Assembly: GCA_023935145.1 (NCBI GenBank)
Contig: CM043700.1
Span: 136,434,828-136,498,827, forward strand
DNA from: Bretschneidera sinensis
Lineage: Eukaryota > Streptophyta > Magnoliopsida > Brassicales > Akaniaceae
Length of the DNA stretch: 64,000 nucleotides
Direction: 5' to 3'
Under the pieces are notes generated by a model. The model did no database searches and was not told the DNA's origin. It saw nothing but the letters and a program-made list of their open reading frames with translations. A program made the position numbers and the translations under genes. Positions 48,758-61,534 of the stretch are shown in pieces. Positions within the stretch are counted from its first letter, which is position 1. Every line of letters starts with the position of its first letter.

Positions 48758-49762
48758 AGTGGTATCAGAGCCCGTTCATGTTGAATCATTGGGAATCGGA
48801 TTTTCATTCGATTACATGATGATTTGTATGTGTTTTTGGATTTAACGATTCCGGGTATGGTGTTGTTAAATTCGAGAACAATTTTGGTTGTTCTTTGTAT
48901 AATTTTTCTGAAATTTGGTTGATTCAAAAGGTATTTAGGGTTCGTTTAAAGAAAGTCATGAAATTGTATATTTTTTTTTTGAGAATTTGGTTGATTTGTT
49001 GCCATAGATCAGTTAGGAATTAAAAAATGAGCAAAACCCCTTTTGAATCATCGAAATCAGAGTTCCAGAGGCCAAGATATGGCCGGGTCAAGTTTCGGAT
49101 CGCGCGACCTGGTTGGAGGTCAGGGACAACCAAAAACGTCGTGTCGTTTCGATCAGGGGCAACCAAAACATCGTGCCGTTTCTCTGGGTTGAGAAAATGA
49201 CATGACATTTTTTTTTAAAAACAACACGACGTTTTAAGGTAAAGGCATTGACTATGGTTGACCGCATTGACTTTGGTTGACCGGCGTTGACTTTGACCAA
49301 AAAAATTTGGGTCACTTTTGATGCAATTTAATTTTACATATTGGTATGTTTATATATATATATATATAGATAGATAGATAGATATATTGGAATGAATTAA
49401 TTGAAGCAACATGTCACCAAAGTGACTTCTCTTGTGGAAATTAATTTGTTTTGGAATATAACAGTTGTGTACATGTAACTTATGTGAATATTGACCGGCC
49501 CAAAGAAAGGTTGATATTTAACAGAATTGCATGGGCAACTGTGGTAATAAACATGTGATTATTATTTGGTTTTTTCATGTGAACAATACATCGACCCAAC
49601 GGAAGATTTATTGTTCGACATGTTTCTTATTATCAGTGTTTGATTACTACGCCAAGATATCACTTACAAATTTATATTTTGTCCAAAGATGAAATATTAA
49701 TGGTGTGCCCGATATTTTGAGATGGGATTTACCTCTATTTAAATTTTATTGCTATTTCTGTT
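48758..49762 (+). other. copia untranslated leader
   Basis: PBS plus a long leader without coding potential. A TA then GATA microsatellite lies at 49350-49385. Confidence 0.7.
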
Positions 49763-50665
49763 ATGAGTAAGCTTGTTTTGTTTGTTTGTTGTTCTCTGGA
49801 TTCAGCTACAACCACTCCTACTAATATTACTGCCAACATCAACTCTATTCCTATGCTAAATGGCACAAATTTCAAGTCATGGCAAGAAAACCTCTTGATA
49901 ATTCTCGGAGTCATGGATCTCGACCTTACGTTTAGGGCTGATTCTCTTGCACCTTTTACGGATAAGAGTACCTCTGATAAAAAGAGGGATATGGAAAGGT
50001 GGGAGAAATCAAATCACTTGTGTATAATGATCATGAAGAAGGCCATTCTGGAAGCATTTAGCGGCACAATGTCTGAAAAGATTACTACGGCTAAGGATTT
50101 CCTTGTAGACATTGAAAATAGGTTTGTCAAGAACAAAAAGGCTAAAATAGGTACGCTCTTGACAAGTCTAATTTCAATGAGATACAAAAGCAGAGGCAAT
50201 ATCAGGGGGTACATCATCGAGATGTCTCATCTTGCTTCAAGGTTGAAAGCACTCAAGCTAGAACTTTCTGAGGACTTGCTAGTGCATCTGGTTCTGATAT
50301 CCTTTCCGACACAGTTTAGCCAGTTTAAAGTGAGCTACAGTTGTCAGAAAGAGACTGGGTCTCTGAATGAGCTCATCTCCCACTGCATTCAGGAAGAGAA
50401 AATATTGAAGCAAGATAAGACAGAGAGTGCTCACCTAGCCTCATCCTCTAAGAACAAGGACAATTGAAACAAAAGGAAGAAGGATAAGGAAGCTGCAGAT
50501 ACGACACCTCAAAAGAAATAACAAAAGAAACCGGGTCAACTAGGTCAATCGAAAGGTACTGGTTGTTTCTTCTGCGGTGTTGAAGGGCATATGAAGAAGC
50601 ATTGCACCAACTACCATGCATGGCGTGCTAAGAAAGGGTTGCCTGAGTTTCCGAAAGCCAAGTGA
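49763..50665 (+). pseudogene. copia gag
   Basis: ORF 49763-50467 encodes the copia gag capsid region (MLNGTNFKSWQENLL, LTSLISMRYKSRGNIRGYI); after a TGA the frame continues to a CCHC knuckle (CFFCGVEGHMKKHC) near 50570. Several further stops follow. Gag would form the particle. Confidence 0.88.
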
Positions 50666-52061
50666 TGGTGAAAGATACATCTATGTGGGCGATGGCAAGA
50701 TGGTTCAAGTTGAGGCAATAGGAAAATTTATATTATTATTAAAGACTGTAATTTATCTGGATCTTAATGAGACATTTATTATACCGTCTTTTAGACGGAA
50801 TTTGATTTCTATTTCTGCTTTGGACAAATTTGGTTATTCTTGTTCATTTGGGAATGGAAAATTTAGTTTGTTTCATGATTCAAAATTGGTTGGTTCCGGT
50901 TCTTTGTTGAGTTATGACAATCTTTATTTGATTGATACAATTGCTTCATTTAACGAATCCATGCAATTAAGTACATGAGGTATAAAGAGAAAATTAACTA
51001 ATGAGAATTCTGCTGCGTTGTGGCACAAGAGATTAGGTCATATCTCCAAACGGAGAATAGAGAGACTTGTGTCATACAAAATTCTAGACCCCTTAGATTT
51101 CGCAGATTTTGATGTTTGTGTTAACTGCATAAAGGGGAAACAAACCAATAAAAGGAGATTTCAAGCCAGCAGGACTTTGGATGTCTTACAACTTATACAT
51201 ACGTACATTTGTGGGCCATTCCTTACGGTTGCTTGGAATGGTCAACAATATTTTATAATGTTCATAGATGATTATTCCAGATATGGCTACGTATATCTCA
51301 TTCATGAAAAGTCACAATCACTGGATATGTTCAAAAATTTTAAGGTCGAAGTTGAGAACCAACTTAGTAAAAGGATCAAAACCGTCAAATCTAACTGTGG
51401 TGGTGAGTACTATGGCAGATATGACGGTTCAAGTGAACAGCATCTAGGACCGTTTGCTAAATTCCTAAAGGAATGCGGTATCGTCCCACAGTACACTATG
51501 CCGGGTTCCCCCACTATGAATGGTGTTGCTGAAAGATGAAACAGGATGCTTAAAGACATGGTGAGGTGTATGATTTGTCATTCTGCCTTACCAGAATCAC
51601 TCTAGGGAGAAGCGCTTAAAATTGCAGTATATATCCTTAACAAGGTTCCAACTAAAGCGACTACCAAAACCCCTTATGAACTTTGGATGGGCAAGAAGCC
51701 TAGTTTAAAGCACTTGCACATTTGGGGATGTTCAGCTAAGGCAAGGCTTTATAGGCCCAATGAAAGGAAAGTGGATTCAAGAACTATGAGTTGCTATGTT
51801 ATTGGATACTCTGAAAGATCCAGGGGTACAAGTTTTATGATCCCACGACTAAGTCAATTTTCGAGTCAGGAAATGCCCGGTTCTTCGAGGATGTCAAGTT
51901 TGCGGGGGGAGATACAATTAGGGACTTTGTCTTTGAAGAGGAATATATTGATATTCCCACAGGTGTTATTGGCATTGATCAGGATTCCATTCCTGACTTT
52001 GTTCAAAACACAACAGTTCAAGACAACGTCGAAGAACCTCTCATTCAAGAAATTATTCTAG
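50616..52061 (+). pseudogene. copia protease remnant and integrase
   Basis: The gag tail is fused directly to post-active-site protease sequence (GERYIYVGDG), so the protease D-T-G motif is deleted. Then come LWHKRLGHIS and CVNCIKGK (zinc region), IDDYSRYGYVYL, KSNCGGEYY (second catalytic Asp changed) and NGVAER. Integrase is broken by TGA after NGVAER (51537-51539), a TAG near 51603 and a frame change near 51830. Confidence 0.85.
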
Positions 52062-52089
52062 AAGAACAAACTCTACACCTCAAGAGCCT

Positions 52090-53773
52090 ATGCTATTAAG
52101 AAGATCCACTAGAGAAAGGAGAAGTGCAGTGCCAGATGACTACATTGTATTTCTTCAAAAACATGAGGTTGACATTGGCGTGATAGAAGATGATCTGATC
52201 AACTTCCGTCAAGCCATGGAAAGTTCTAACTCTCATAAGTGGATTGATGCCATGAATGAGGAGATTAAGTCCATGAAGGACAATGACGTGTGGGATCTTG
52301 TCCTATTGCCAGAAGGTTGAAACCCATTGGTTGCAAATAGATATTTAAGACCAAGAGGGATTCGAAAGGTGATATGGAAAGGTACAAGGCTCGTCTTGTC
52401 GCTAAGGTCTTTACGCAGAAAGAAGGCATCGATTATAAAGAGACTTTCTCTCTAGTTTCTTTGAAAGACTCTTTCAGGATTATTATGGCATTGGTGGCGC
52501 ATTCGATATTGAGCTACATCAAATGGATGTATATACAACGTTTCTCAATGGTAACATTGATGAGACGATCTATATGGTGCAACTAGAAAACTTTGTGTCG
52601 GGAGTTCCAAAGAATATGGTTTACAAACTTAAGAAATCCATCTATGGGCTCAAGTAAGCATCTCGAAAATGGTATTTCAAGTTTCATCAATTGATCACAT
52701 CGTTCGGTTTTGAGATGAATTTGGTCGATGATTGCATATACCATAAGTTGTGTGGGAACAAGTATAATTTTCTGGTTTTATATGTCGATGACATTTTGCT
52801 TGCCAGTAACGATATGGACTTATTGCACGAAACCAAGAGATTTCTAGCTAAAAATTTTGAGATGAAAGATCTTGGTAACGCCTCTTTTGTATTAGGCATA
52901 AAGATACACCGAGATCGCTCTCGCGGTATTCTTGGATTATCACAAAATAGCTATATCAAACAGGTTCTCAAGAGATATGGCATGTAGGATTGCAAACCAG
53001 GTAATACCTCTGTGGCAAAGGGAGACAAGTTTAGTCTTAATCAGTGCCCTAAGAATGATTTTGAGGAAAAGGAAATGCAGAAGATTCCTTATGCGTCAGT
53101 AGTAGGAAGTCTGATATATGCTCAGGTTTGTACGCGTCTGGATATTGCGTACATTGATAGGATGTTTGGCAAATATTTAAGTAATCCAAGAGTAGACCAT
53201 TGGAAAACAGCCAAACGGGTCTTGCGGTACTTACAGAGAACAAAAGACTACATGCTCACGTATCGGAGGTCAAATCAGCTTGAGATCAATGGGTATACTG
53301 ACTCTGATTCTGCTGGATGCCAAGATAGTATGAAATTTACATCGGGCTATGTTTACCTGCTAGCTGGAGGTGTTGTCTCCTGGAAGAGTGCTAAACAGTC
53401 TCTTATAGCCTCTTCTACCACGGCGGCAGAGTTCATAGCGTGTTATGAGGCGTCTAATCATGGAATATGGCTGCAAAATTTTGTCGTGGGGCTGCGTATA
53501 GTGGACGGTATTGAAAGACCACTCATGTTATTTTGTGACAATAAGTCAGCAATTCTATATTCCAATAACAACAAGAGCTCGACAAAGTCAAAGCATATAG
53601 ACATCAAGTTCCTAGTTGTTAAAGAAAGAGTTCAGAGTGGACAGGTTTCTATGGAGCACATCGGTACAAACTCCATGATTGCGGATCCGTTTACTAAGGG
53701 ATTGCCACCCAACGTGTTTCATGAGCACACTACTCATATGTGTGTCATGTCATTTGAGTGTATTCAGTTTTAG
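52090..53773 (+). pseudogene. copia reverse transcriptase and RNase H
   Basis: Pieces at 52090-52320, 52374-52586, 52691-52987 and 53012-53773 together show KWIDAMNEEIKSM, YKARLVAKVFTQKEGIDY, YVDD in LVLYVDDILLASND, then RNase H (DSDSAGCQDS, SSTTAAEFIACYEA, CDNKSAI, ADPFTKGLP). At least four stops or frame changes separate them. Confidence 0.9.
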
Positions 53774-54208
53774 TGGGAGTTTTTAATTTTAGATGCTTTT
53801 CTGATATAGACATATTTTCATTTATTTCAGTTTATGGATATTTTAAAGTTATTTTATACAAAAATCAAGTTTTGGTTTATTTACACTCTGATTTTGGTAT
53901 GAATTGATCTCACTAAGGCTTAAGGGTGAACCAGTTTGAAATAGGTATGTTAAGATTATGTTGCATGAAATTTTCATGCTACACATCCACATCATGATCC
54001 ATATCATTCAGTTGTATTGGCATGCGTGACCATTGATGGGTCGAGTTACGAAAGATGTAACGAAGGCCGCTTTGATCCTATGTTGGTATGATTGATGGAC
54101 ATGATTGGTTATAGATACATTTTAGTAATGACAGCAAAGTAGAGCTTATATGATTATTATTTTGCAATGCATAATTTTAAAGTTACATATATAGCCCAAG
54201 TGGGAGAT

Positions 54209-54697
54209 TGTTGGATCCTTAATCCAACATTGGGCTTATATGTGAATAATTATGTGTTGTAGACTGTCATATAAGGTTAAGCCCATTTAAAGTGGTCTAC
54301 TGAAGTTTAGGTAATTTGGGCTTTAATGTATCTAATAAGGTGTGGGCCTTTAATGTATAGAGACTTAAGGGTAATTTCTATTTTTATGATGGGCTAAAAT
54401 AAAAATTCCAAAAGATAACAGGGAAGTTATCTATTAATAGTGGTTATGGTCCCCAGATCACACCTACGATTATTCTTCTATTCTTTGACATCCTATCATC
54501 AGAGAGAGCAAGAGAAAACAAAGGATTCACTTAGAGAACGTATTGATCTATAAGACATACCGCACGGCTCTAGAGAGTAATTGATTGTCATAGATTCAGG
54601 TACACTTTCGCATATTAATCTGTTTATTCTTGATGATTTAACATGAATATTTCTTGGATTTTGATAGATATTTTACATCCAAAGATATTTTCTAGCA
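54209..54697 (+). repeat. 3' LTR of copia element
   Basis: 489 bp, matches 48270-48757; preceded by the polypurine tract AAGTGGGAGAT. Confidence 0.93.
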
Positions 54698-55963
54698 AAT
54701 ACAACATGGTAATAGAATAAAGATGAACCGAAGACGCCCCTGGTGATGGAAAATACAACACAGTACACAGAAATGTTGAGAAAAAAAGGCAGGGAAATCC
54801 TAGTAGAATTGGTAAGTGAAACAAAAATGTACGTTTGTCTTGTGGTGATAATTTTTCTTGGGAATTTCAGTCTGTTTCTGACAGTTTTTTTAAATTAGTT
54901 ATGTAATAAAAAATTTTCTACTAGATCTAAACTATTTTTGAGAAGAAAATTGAATACGGACCATCAGAACTCGAATATCTTACTATGTATTATGTCACTG
55001 CCCCATTCAGCTGGTTTTGAATGGTCTATTAAGTCAAGCTTATTGTCACTGTTCTACTAGCACAGAACAGTTCTCGGCACTTGTCTTTCTGGGGTCCCCT
55101 CAATGTAGCATATAACAGTTTTGGGTACTTTCTTCTTTTATCCAGGTTTGATAAGTTTTCATCTCTTATTACTTGTCTTTGTGAGTTTTGTTTTAATGGC
55201 ACTTCATGTATGTTAAATATTATGTAGCACAGTAGCACAACACATAATCGGAAGCAAAAAGGCAAGTTACAAAAATTAAGCATTATATTTAATATAATTC
55301 TTTTAAAGAATCATCCGTGGATTTATCTAAAAAAAAATAATTCGAGTGTGAGTGTGAAAAAATTAATCCATTTAAAATTATTGAGTTACCCACACTGTTC
55401 GCATATGATACGTCACTTTGTCTTGTGGTGATAATTTTTCTTGGAATTTTCAGCCTGATTCTGACAGTTTTTTTTTTTAATTTTTCTATCAAGTCTGATA
55501 GTTTTTAGAAAGAGGGTGAAAGAGAGGAACAAAGGAAATGACTAATTCTTGACAATCTTGATTAGACCAGGATAAAAGAGACTATTAATAAATATCACTT
55601 TTTAATTAAATAAAAGTTAATTTATCAAAGCACACGAATTAATTTGATCTTAACAATTTACCATTCAATAATATCATCATCCATGATTAAATATGATGAC
55701 CCAGGTGTCTATTTGTTCTTGTATTGAGAGGATGAGATGAAAATCATGGTATAGCTCTGCTCACCGACTTGGAAATCAAACCAGAACTTGTACGTGGAAC
55801 TGTTGTTTTCATATTACCAAAGTGGAACAAAGAGAAATTCGATGTTTGATGATCACAGTAAGAACATAACTTGATCATCAATGTGTCAAATCCTCTGAAA
55901 GATAAAATAGTAACTAAGCAAAATTCTTCAATCAAGTCAAAAGTTAACAATTTGTTGCTCATT
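54698..55963. other. duplicated P450 3' flank with an internal direct repeat
   Basis: 54698-54838 completes the promoter-like block. TTGTCTTGTGGTGATAATTT occurs at both 54836 and 55420, flanking about 530 bp absent from the first copy (23755). 55425-55963 then follows 23761-24290. No gene recognised in the extra 530 bp. Confidence 0.65.
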
Positions 55964-56909
55964 TCAACCTTTCTGAGACCTTAATATAGTAACCATTTCC
56001 AAACCCAACAATTGGTGCTCGAACAATTTCTCCTTACTTGACTTTCCTCCACCTAAAATAAATCCAAATTTCAAAGATGATCAATCACCATCTATTGCAC
56101 GCATAGTTATCAGAAACTCAGTATGTCATGGTTTACAATACGAGTACGGGAACGTGATACGTTACCCATCCCGTACGTGGTACGTTTAGGGTACTCTTAA
56201 ATGATTTATACTATGTGTAAGTACATGTAAAAAATTATGTTACTAAATATATTTATGAGTACAATTTAAATAGAACTATGAACATAATAATAGTTCAGAA
56301 GATGCTAGAGTTTTGACAAAATAATAAAATCAATAAACATAATATTTAAAACATAAATTTAAAATAAAGTATGAGTATTCTCTTAAATTCTTTCTTATGT
56401 CTAGAGATCTTTCTTTTTTCAATTTTTTAGTTAAAAGTCTTAAGAAAAATTAAATCGCCAATTTAAGGGATCCGGTGTGGGATTGCACCACGAATCGGAA
56501 TATAGGATCCGGATCGTGGTTCCAAAAGAATATAGAGATCCAGGTAACTATGATCGCACGTGAATGAAGATGTATGCACAAAATTACCTGTATTTAGTGA
56601 TCAATACATGAAGAAATACTGTCATTAATACTTTAGTGAACTCAACTCCCGGACATAACCTTATTCCTGCACCAAAAGGCATGAAATTATTTGCCACCAT
56701 TGCTGCAGGATCCTGTTGCAAATTTCACCTTGAGTCAGCTGAGGCTATATAACATCGAAAGTAATTCAACATGTAAAAATTATGTTCATTGGACGATGCT
56801 ACCTTCCATCTCCATGGATTGAAGGCAAGAGGGTCGTTATATGTTTCAGGGTTTAAGTGAGTTGCAGCAGGAACAACCATAATTGTCCAACCTTCAACAA
56901 TTGTGTATC
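55964..56909 (-). pseudogene. CYP87-like P450, last three exons of a second copy
   Basis: Exons 56803-56909, 56588-56712 and 55964-56052 on the minus strand match exons 7-9 of the gene at 24291. They keep a proper exon 7 acceptor (CAG then GATAC), FNPWRWK, the heme loop FMPFGAGIRLCPG, and an intact end of exon 8 (FLHVLITKYR). Exon 9 has a TAA in place of a Gly codon after KVK. Upstream exons are cut off by the LTR starting at 56934. This copy is less damaged than the longer one in the exons they share. Confidence 0.88.
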
Positions 56910-57718
56910 CTGCAAATGTCTATCAATGATATTTGATTACGCTCAAACTAATACGCGGTTATTGTGTATAGTTAAGGTGTCGATTCCACGAGGAAAAGCG
57001 AACTACAAAGGAAAAGTGTAAACCTTAACATGAACGATAAAGATCAAGTCAGAGAATCTGAGTTTTGATAATGAAGTAATGTGAGAAAATTATGTAAATA
57101 GACTGAAGAATATAATAGAGAAACAACAAGGGTCCAGGAATCCTCCCTAGGTTTGTTGCTTTATTCCAATCTTGATTCAATTGTTTATATCTCGATTACT
57201 AGTTTCACATCCCAAACAAGCAATCGGTAAATATTCAATCAAAGCACATGTAAACCCTAATGTAATTGATATGAATTACTATTTACTTTTGATTTAAGCA
57301 CACATGTCCTATCCTATAGATTTATCAAGAAACGACAATATATCTTAATGACAATATTGCAGTAATGGACAAACCTAAAAGATAAATCTATCGGACTCAA
57401 TCACATCCCACAATCTTGACATAAGAAGAGCATGACTAGACTTATATCGAGGAGAAAGATACAATCATTGGATTAAGAGAAAATCTTCTAATTAAATCAA
57501 CGAGTAAATCATAACAATGTTTTGACAATAAATCCAAACTACAACTGAATCAATAATGGAAAATAAGAACAACTACACCTAGAGATTCATCATTTTGCCT
57601 TGCTTAGAGATTAGTTAGCCATGGGGTTCATTCTTGAACACTTTGATGGGGGAGATTGTGGCGGCCTTCTTGAGTTTTTCAACCTTGATGATTGTCCTTT
57701 ATCAAACCTTAAGTGATC

Positions 57719-57726
57719 TATTTATA
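57719..57726 (-). promoter_or_regulatory. LTR TATA box of element X
   Basis: TATAAATA on the minus strand, about 60 bp downstream of the palindromic array. Confidence 0.55.
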
Positions 57727-57784
57727 ATACAAAAGGTCCAAGGGTTTTTTCGAGTTTAAACTATCATTAAAACCCTAATTAAGT

Positions 57785-58035
57785 CGTGACTCGGAAACAA
57801 AGCATCGTGCTCGCGCCGTGGCTCACACTAATCCAGGCCGCGGCTCAGCCTTTTGTGGTTTTCTTCATGATTTTGTAGGCCACGGCTTAGATTAATCCAG
57901 GCCACACCTTAGATTGATCCAGGCCGCACTTCAGACTACCAGGCCGTACCTCAGATTGATCCAAGCCGCGGCTCACACTGATGACTTTCTTGGCTCTTTT
58001 AGACATGGTTCTAGAGGCCGAGGCTTGAACTTTCT
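57785..58035 (-). repeat. palindromic array, GCCGCGGC unit (element X LTR)
   Basis: Eight or so variants of a 22-24 bp unit such as CCAGGCCGCGGCTCAGATTG. The core AGCCGCGGCT near 57965 is a perfect palindrome. It lies 280-530 bp from the LTR start. Confidence 0.8.
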
Positions 58036-60026
58036 AGGCCGTAGCATGGAACATTAAAGACTTGGTTTCTCTTCATTTTATCCTTCCGCAACCATGCCTT
58101 CACTCTGATGTGCATCGAAGCATCGTGCTTTAAGCTATGGTAGTTTTCCATCTCTTTTGAACTTAAGGTACCTGAAAATGCACCGAAATAGATCAATGAT
58201 CCAAAAATATCACTTTAGAGTTGTTAAGGTATAAAAGGTGTAATTCAAACCTAGATCAACCCTAAAATGCTAACAAATAAGTACTGTTAAGATGCATTTT
58301 ATGACTCTCATCATAACCCCCAACTAGCTTATTGCTAGTCCTTAGATATTCAAGCGAAAACAAGACAATATGAAATGAATTCTATAGTAGAAATCAAAAC
58401 AAAGTAAAGCAATGCTAGCGTTAATCCAAGAGTAATTCAACTTTTTGTCTAAAAAATCACACATAACACATCACGTAGAATAATTAAATATCACCCAAGT
58501 CCAAAAGTAATCCAAACATCAATCTTAAAATTGTTATCGACTCTTAACATCCATCTTACCACAATCCATTAATCCAAACACCCGGATGATTTTATGCACA
58601 ACATTCATGAATACAAGTTTTGGTCTCTAAAAATATATTAATTTGCGTAACATCAATCATAAAAACAGGCTCCATAGGCTCACTTTTCAAATCACTCTCC
58701 ACTATTGTAGAAAAATCACACCACCTTGGATCAACAGGTCTTTAATAAGCTTGTAATGTTAGGCTAAAGTAAAGGTTAAGAAAGAACAGGAAGGATTCAA
58801 CAAATAAAAGAACTCAATCTCTTAGTTTTAAACACAACCACTTTAAGCACTGGATAACCTTACTTTAACACATACCTCTTTCAATCATTTTTCGAGCATT
58901 TCTCTCAATAAATCACTTTTTTTTTTCTTTTCTTCTTTGTTTGCCATAATTCACTTCTTTTTTCATTTTGGCATAAGACCATTCACCTTCTTTTTCATTT
59001 TTTTTTCTTTTCTTTTCCACAATCCCCAACTTATCTCCTTTAATGTACTTAAGTTATGGTAGTGATATTTTTTCATATTTCCATCCTTACTCTTCTTAAG
59101 TGCTTCTCAACAAATGTGTATAACTAAGTTCTTTTAAAAGAAAAGTAAGGATAAAATATATTTTTTTTGGCTCATAAAGGTAAGTAAATGGGTTATCAAA
59201 AGAAACAAGACTCAAATTCTTTTTCAAGAAAAGGCTCAAACAAGTGACTAGCGATCAATATAGCAAGAGTAAGTTTGAAAGGCTCAAACGGTCCAAAAAT
59301 GGCCTATATCATATCCTAAGTAATGTGCATTCTAGGAATTCGCCTCAAGTGATTATCAAATAAGTTCTATAGCTTGTCGAGACCGCAAAAGTATTCACAA
59401 AACAATCACACATAAAACTTCTCGAAATGTTTTAGACTAATCATTCAATCTTACCGCAAACTAGAGTCTCAAACCAAATGAGGATTGACACTTAAATTAT
59501 TCTCAAACCGAAGTAAGATTTAACTTCTTCTAAATGTTATATGCTATCTCAATTAGGCTCATATCATTGACATGTGAATTAACTCCAAGACTAACACAAA
59601 GCATGCTAAAAACAAAAAGGGACAATGACACCAAACAGTTTAATGAAAAAAAGAAATACGTTTCCTCCACCCCCAACTTAAAAATTGCATTGACCTCAAT
59701 GTGAAAGAAAAAGTAAAGGAAAATCCCTTTGTAACCAAAAGTGCACAGAAGCTGAAAATTGTGCACCACCATTTGAACTGCATGTTGTTCTTCATGTTGA
59801 AATTTCAATCCATAACATAGAACAAAACAAACAAAAAGAAAGCAACTGCGGTGTAACATTAAGATTCTCACCGTATGTTAGGTTAACACATGAAATGGAA
59901 ATAAATAACTAAAAATGAAAATAAAGTACGAAAAATAAAATAACGAAAAAGGAATACACAATAAATGTTAGTACAATCATCTAATAAAAATAAAATAAAA
60001 GGAGACAAACAAGATAGAACCCAAAA

Positions 60027-61165
60027 CTAATCCTCTAAGTCTTCATCCTCCTCTTCATTCTCTTCACCTTCCTCGAGAGCTGGATCGAAAGATGACCCCG
60101 GATAGGGTGGCAAAGTGGGAAAGTGATCCATGTCACAACCAGTGGCAGAGGCAATATATTGGTACATTTAACCAAAAGAAGAGTACACCCTCGCTTGATA
60201 ATCGGCTTGCCTAGCCAAGAATCGTTTTTTACGATCAAACCTATTATGCAAGAGTTTTTTATGTTCGTCAAAATGAATCTCTAAACGCTCAAGGCACTCT
60301 GCAACAGTGAAATGCCTAGAGGGAGGAAGGGGGCAGCAATTGCTGCTCTCTCTCCCGGAGCTAGCAGCCTTGAGGCTTTAATCAAATTGAGCATGCCATC
60401 ATCGATGGGCTTTTTGGGTTGCTGGGCCTCCTCATCAGGACTGTACTGGACTCCGACTCAAATGCATAATTGGGTAATTAATGAAGGGAAGTACAATCCG
60501 AGCTTTTATCTTACAGTGTGTATGATATAATTAAATATGATCTGGCCCACATCAATAGTCATGCCCATTAAAATGGCATAAATCAAAACAGCTCTCTTAA
60601 CAGTAAGGTTATTATAGTGCATAGTAAGTATCAACCTCTGACATACAAAATATTGCCAAGCCCGAGTATTGACTGTCAAAGAAGTACAGAGCAAGGTTTT
60701 AGGGGTATCACTCGTCATTTTCCATGTTGTGCTCAGAATACAGAGAGTATGGCAAATCTCTTCATAATCAATATTAGATGCGTATGTAATATACTCACTG
60801 TTTTCTATGTCAGGTAGCCCATAGAATCTATTGATAGATGTGCTGCTAAAAGAGACTGTTGTTCCTCTCACCATCACCTTACCATTCCTATGTGCTTCTG
60901 CATTAGCATAGAATTCTCTAACCACAATTATAAGGGAATGAGATGGTTGTCTTGTAAATGTACCCCAATTCCTATCAATAATCATTCTAAACAAGGTTGG
61001 GTTTCCCCTCTCTGTGATATTGAATCCTCTCTCAGGATTGGGTTTCCTAGTATTTATCAAGCTAACATATCTCTCACTAGCCTCGAAACTAACAAATTTG
61101 CTCTCATCATACTCTTGAGATTGTTTCCCCTTTGATCTCTTAGTTTTAGGGGCCATTTGAATCAA
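60027..61165 (-). pseudogene. element X extra ORF: plant putative transposon protein
   Basis: Starts MIQMAPKTKRSKGKQ, a basic, possibly nuclear-targeting end. The central domain has FVSFEASERYVSL, VVREFYANAEAHRNGK, VSFSSTSINRFYGLPD, then after a one-base frame change near 60500 LYFPSLITQLCI-like codons. The C-terminus has a charged helical stretch (CLERLEIHFDEHKKLLHN) and an acidic tail (EEGEENEEEDEDLED) ending at 60027. The family is found in plant retroelements and host-annotated as transposon protein; function unknown. One stop (TAA after SSFG, near 60166) and one frameshift are the only breaks in about 380 codons. Confidence 0.7.
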
Positions 61166-61534
61166 ATGTATAGAACAATAGAACTAATTCAAAATCAACC
61201 ACCCAAATAGCATAAATGAACAACAAAGACAAGAAATTGGTCTTACTTGATACCCAAAGTTAGAGAGAAGAAAGAGTACCCACCAACTTGAAATCTTCTT
61301 AGAACTAAGCTTTTGGGAGAAATTTTCAGCAAAATCTGTTATATTAGTGCTAAATCCTTCAAGAAATGGTGTTAAAAGCAAGAAATAGTGAGAAAAAATG
61401 AATGGGTAAGTGAGGGTTTGGAGAGATGATGAGAGAGAGAGAAGAGGGGCTGTTGTATTCTCAAAGAGAAATGAGGAAGAAAGTGCAGAAATGGGTTTTT
61501 TTAAAAATCTAGATCACAGATTGGCAAAAACAGG

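Larger units (their letters stand above)
48270..54697 (+). mobile_element. Ty1/copia retrotransposon inserted in the ADH promoter repeat
   Basis: 5' LTR 48270-48757, PBS TGGTATCAGAGC at 48760-48771, gag, integrase, RT, RNase H, polypurine tract (AAGTGGGAGAT at 54198-54208), 3' LTR 54209-54697. Flanks are AATAT (48265-48269) and AATAC (54698-54702), a one-mismatch target duplication. LTRs differ at about 30 positions, so this is older than the Tnt1-like element. Coding has many stops and a deletion across the protease. Confidence 0.93.
56934..58313 (-). repeat. 3' LTR of element X
   Basis: Minus-strand LTR of about 1.38 kb: on that strand it starts TGATGAGAGTC just after a polypurine tract (TAGTTGGGGGTTA, 58314-58326) and ends GAGCGTAATCA. 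It carries a palindromic array (57785-58035) and TATAAATA (57719-57726). The sequence near its end (GATTCCACGAGG on the plus strand, 56981) is of a type common near LTR ends of Tat/Athila-like elements. Confidence 0.75.

Noticed and set aside
59530..59871. 113-codon ORF in element X
   Set aside because: Phe/Leu-rich translation of A-rich non-coding element sequence; no domain.
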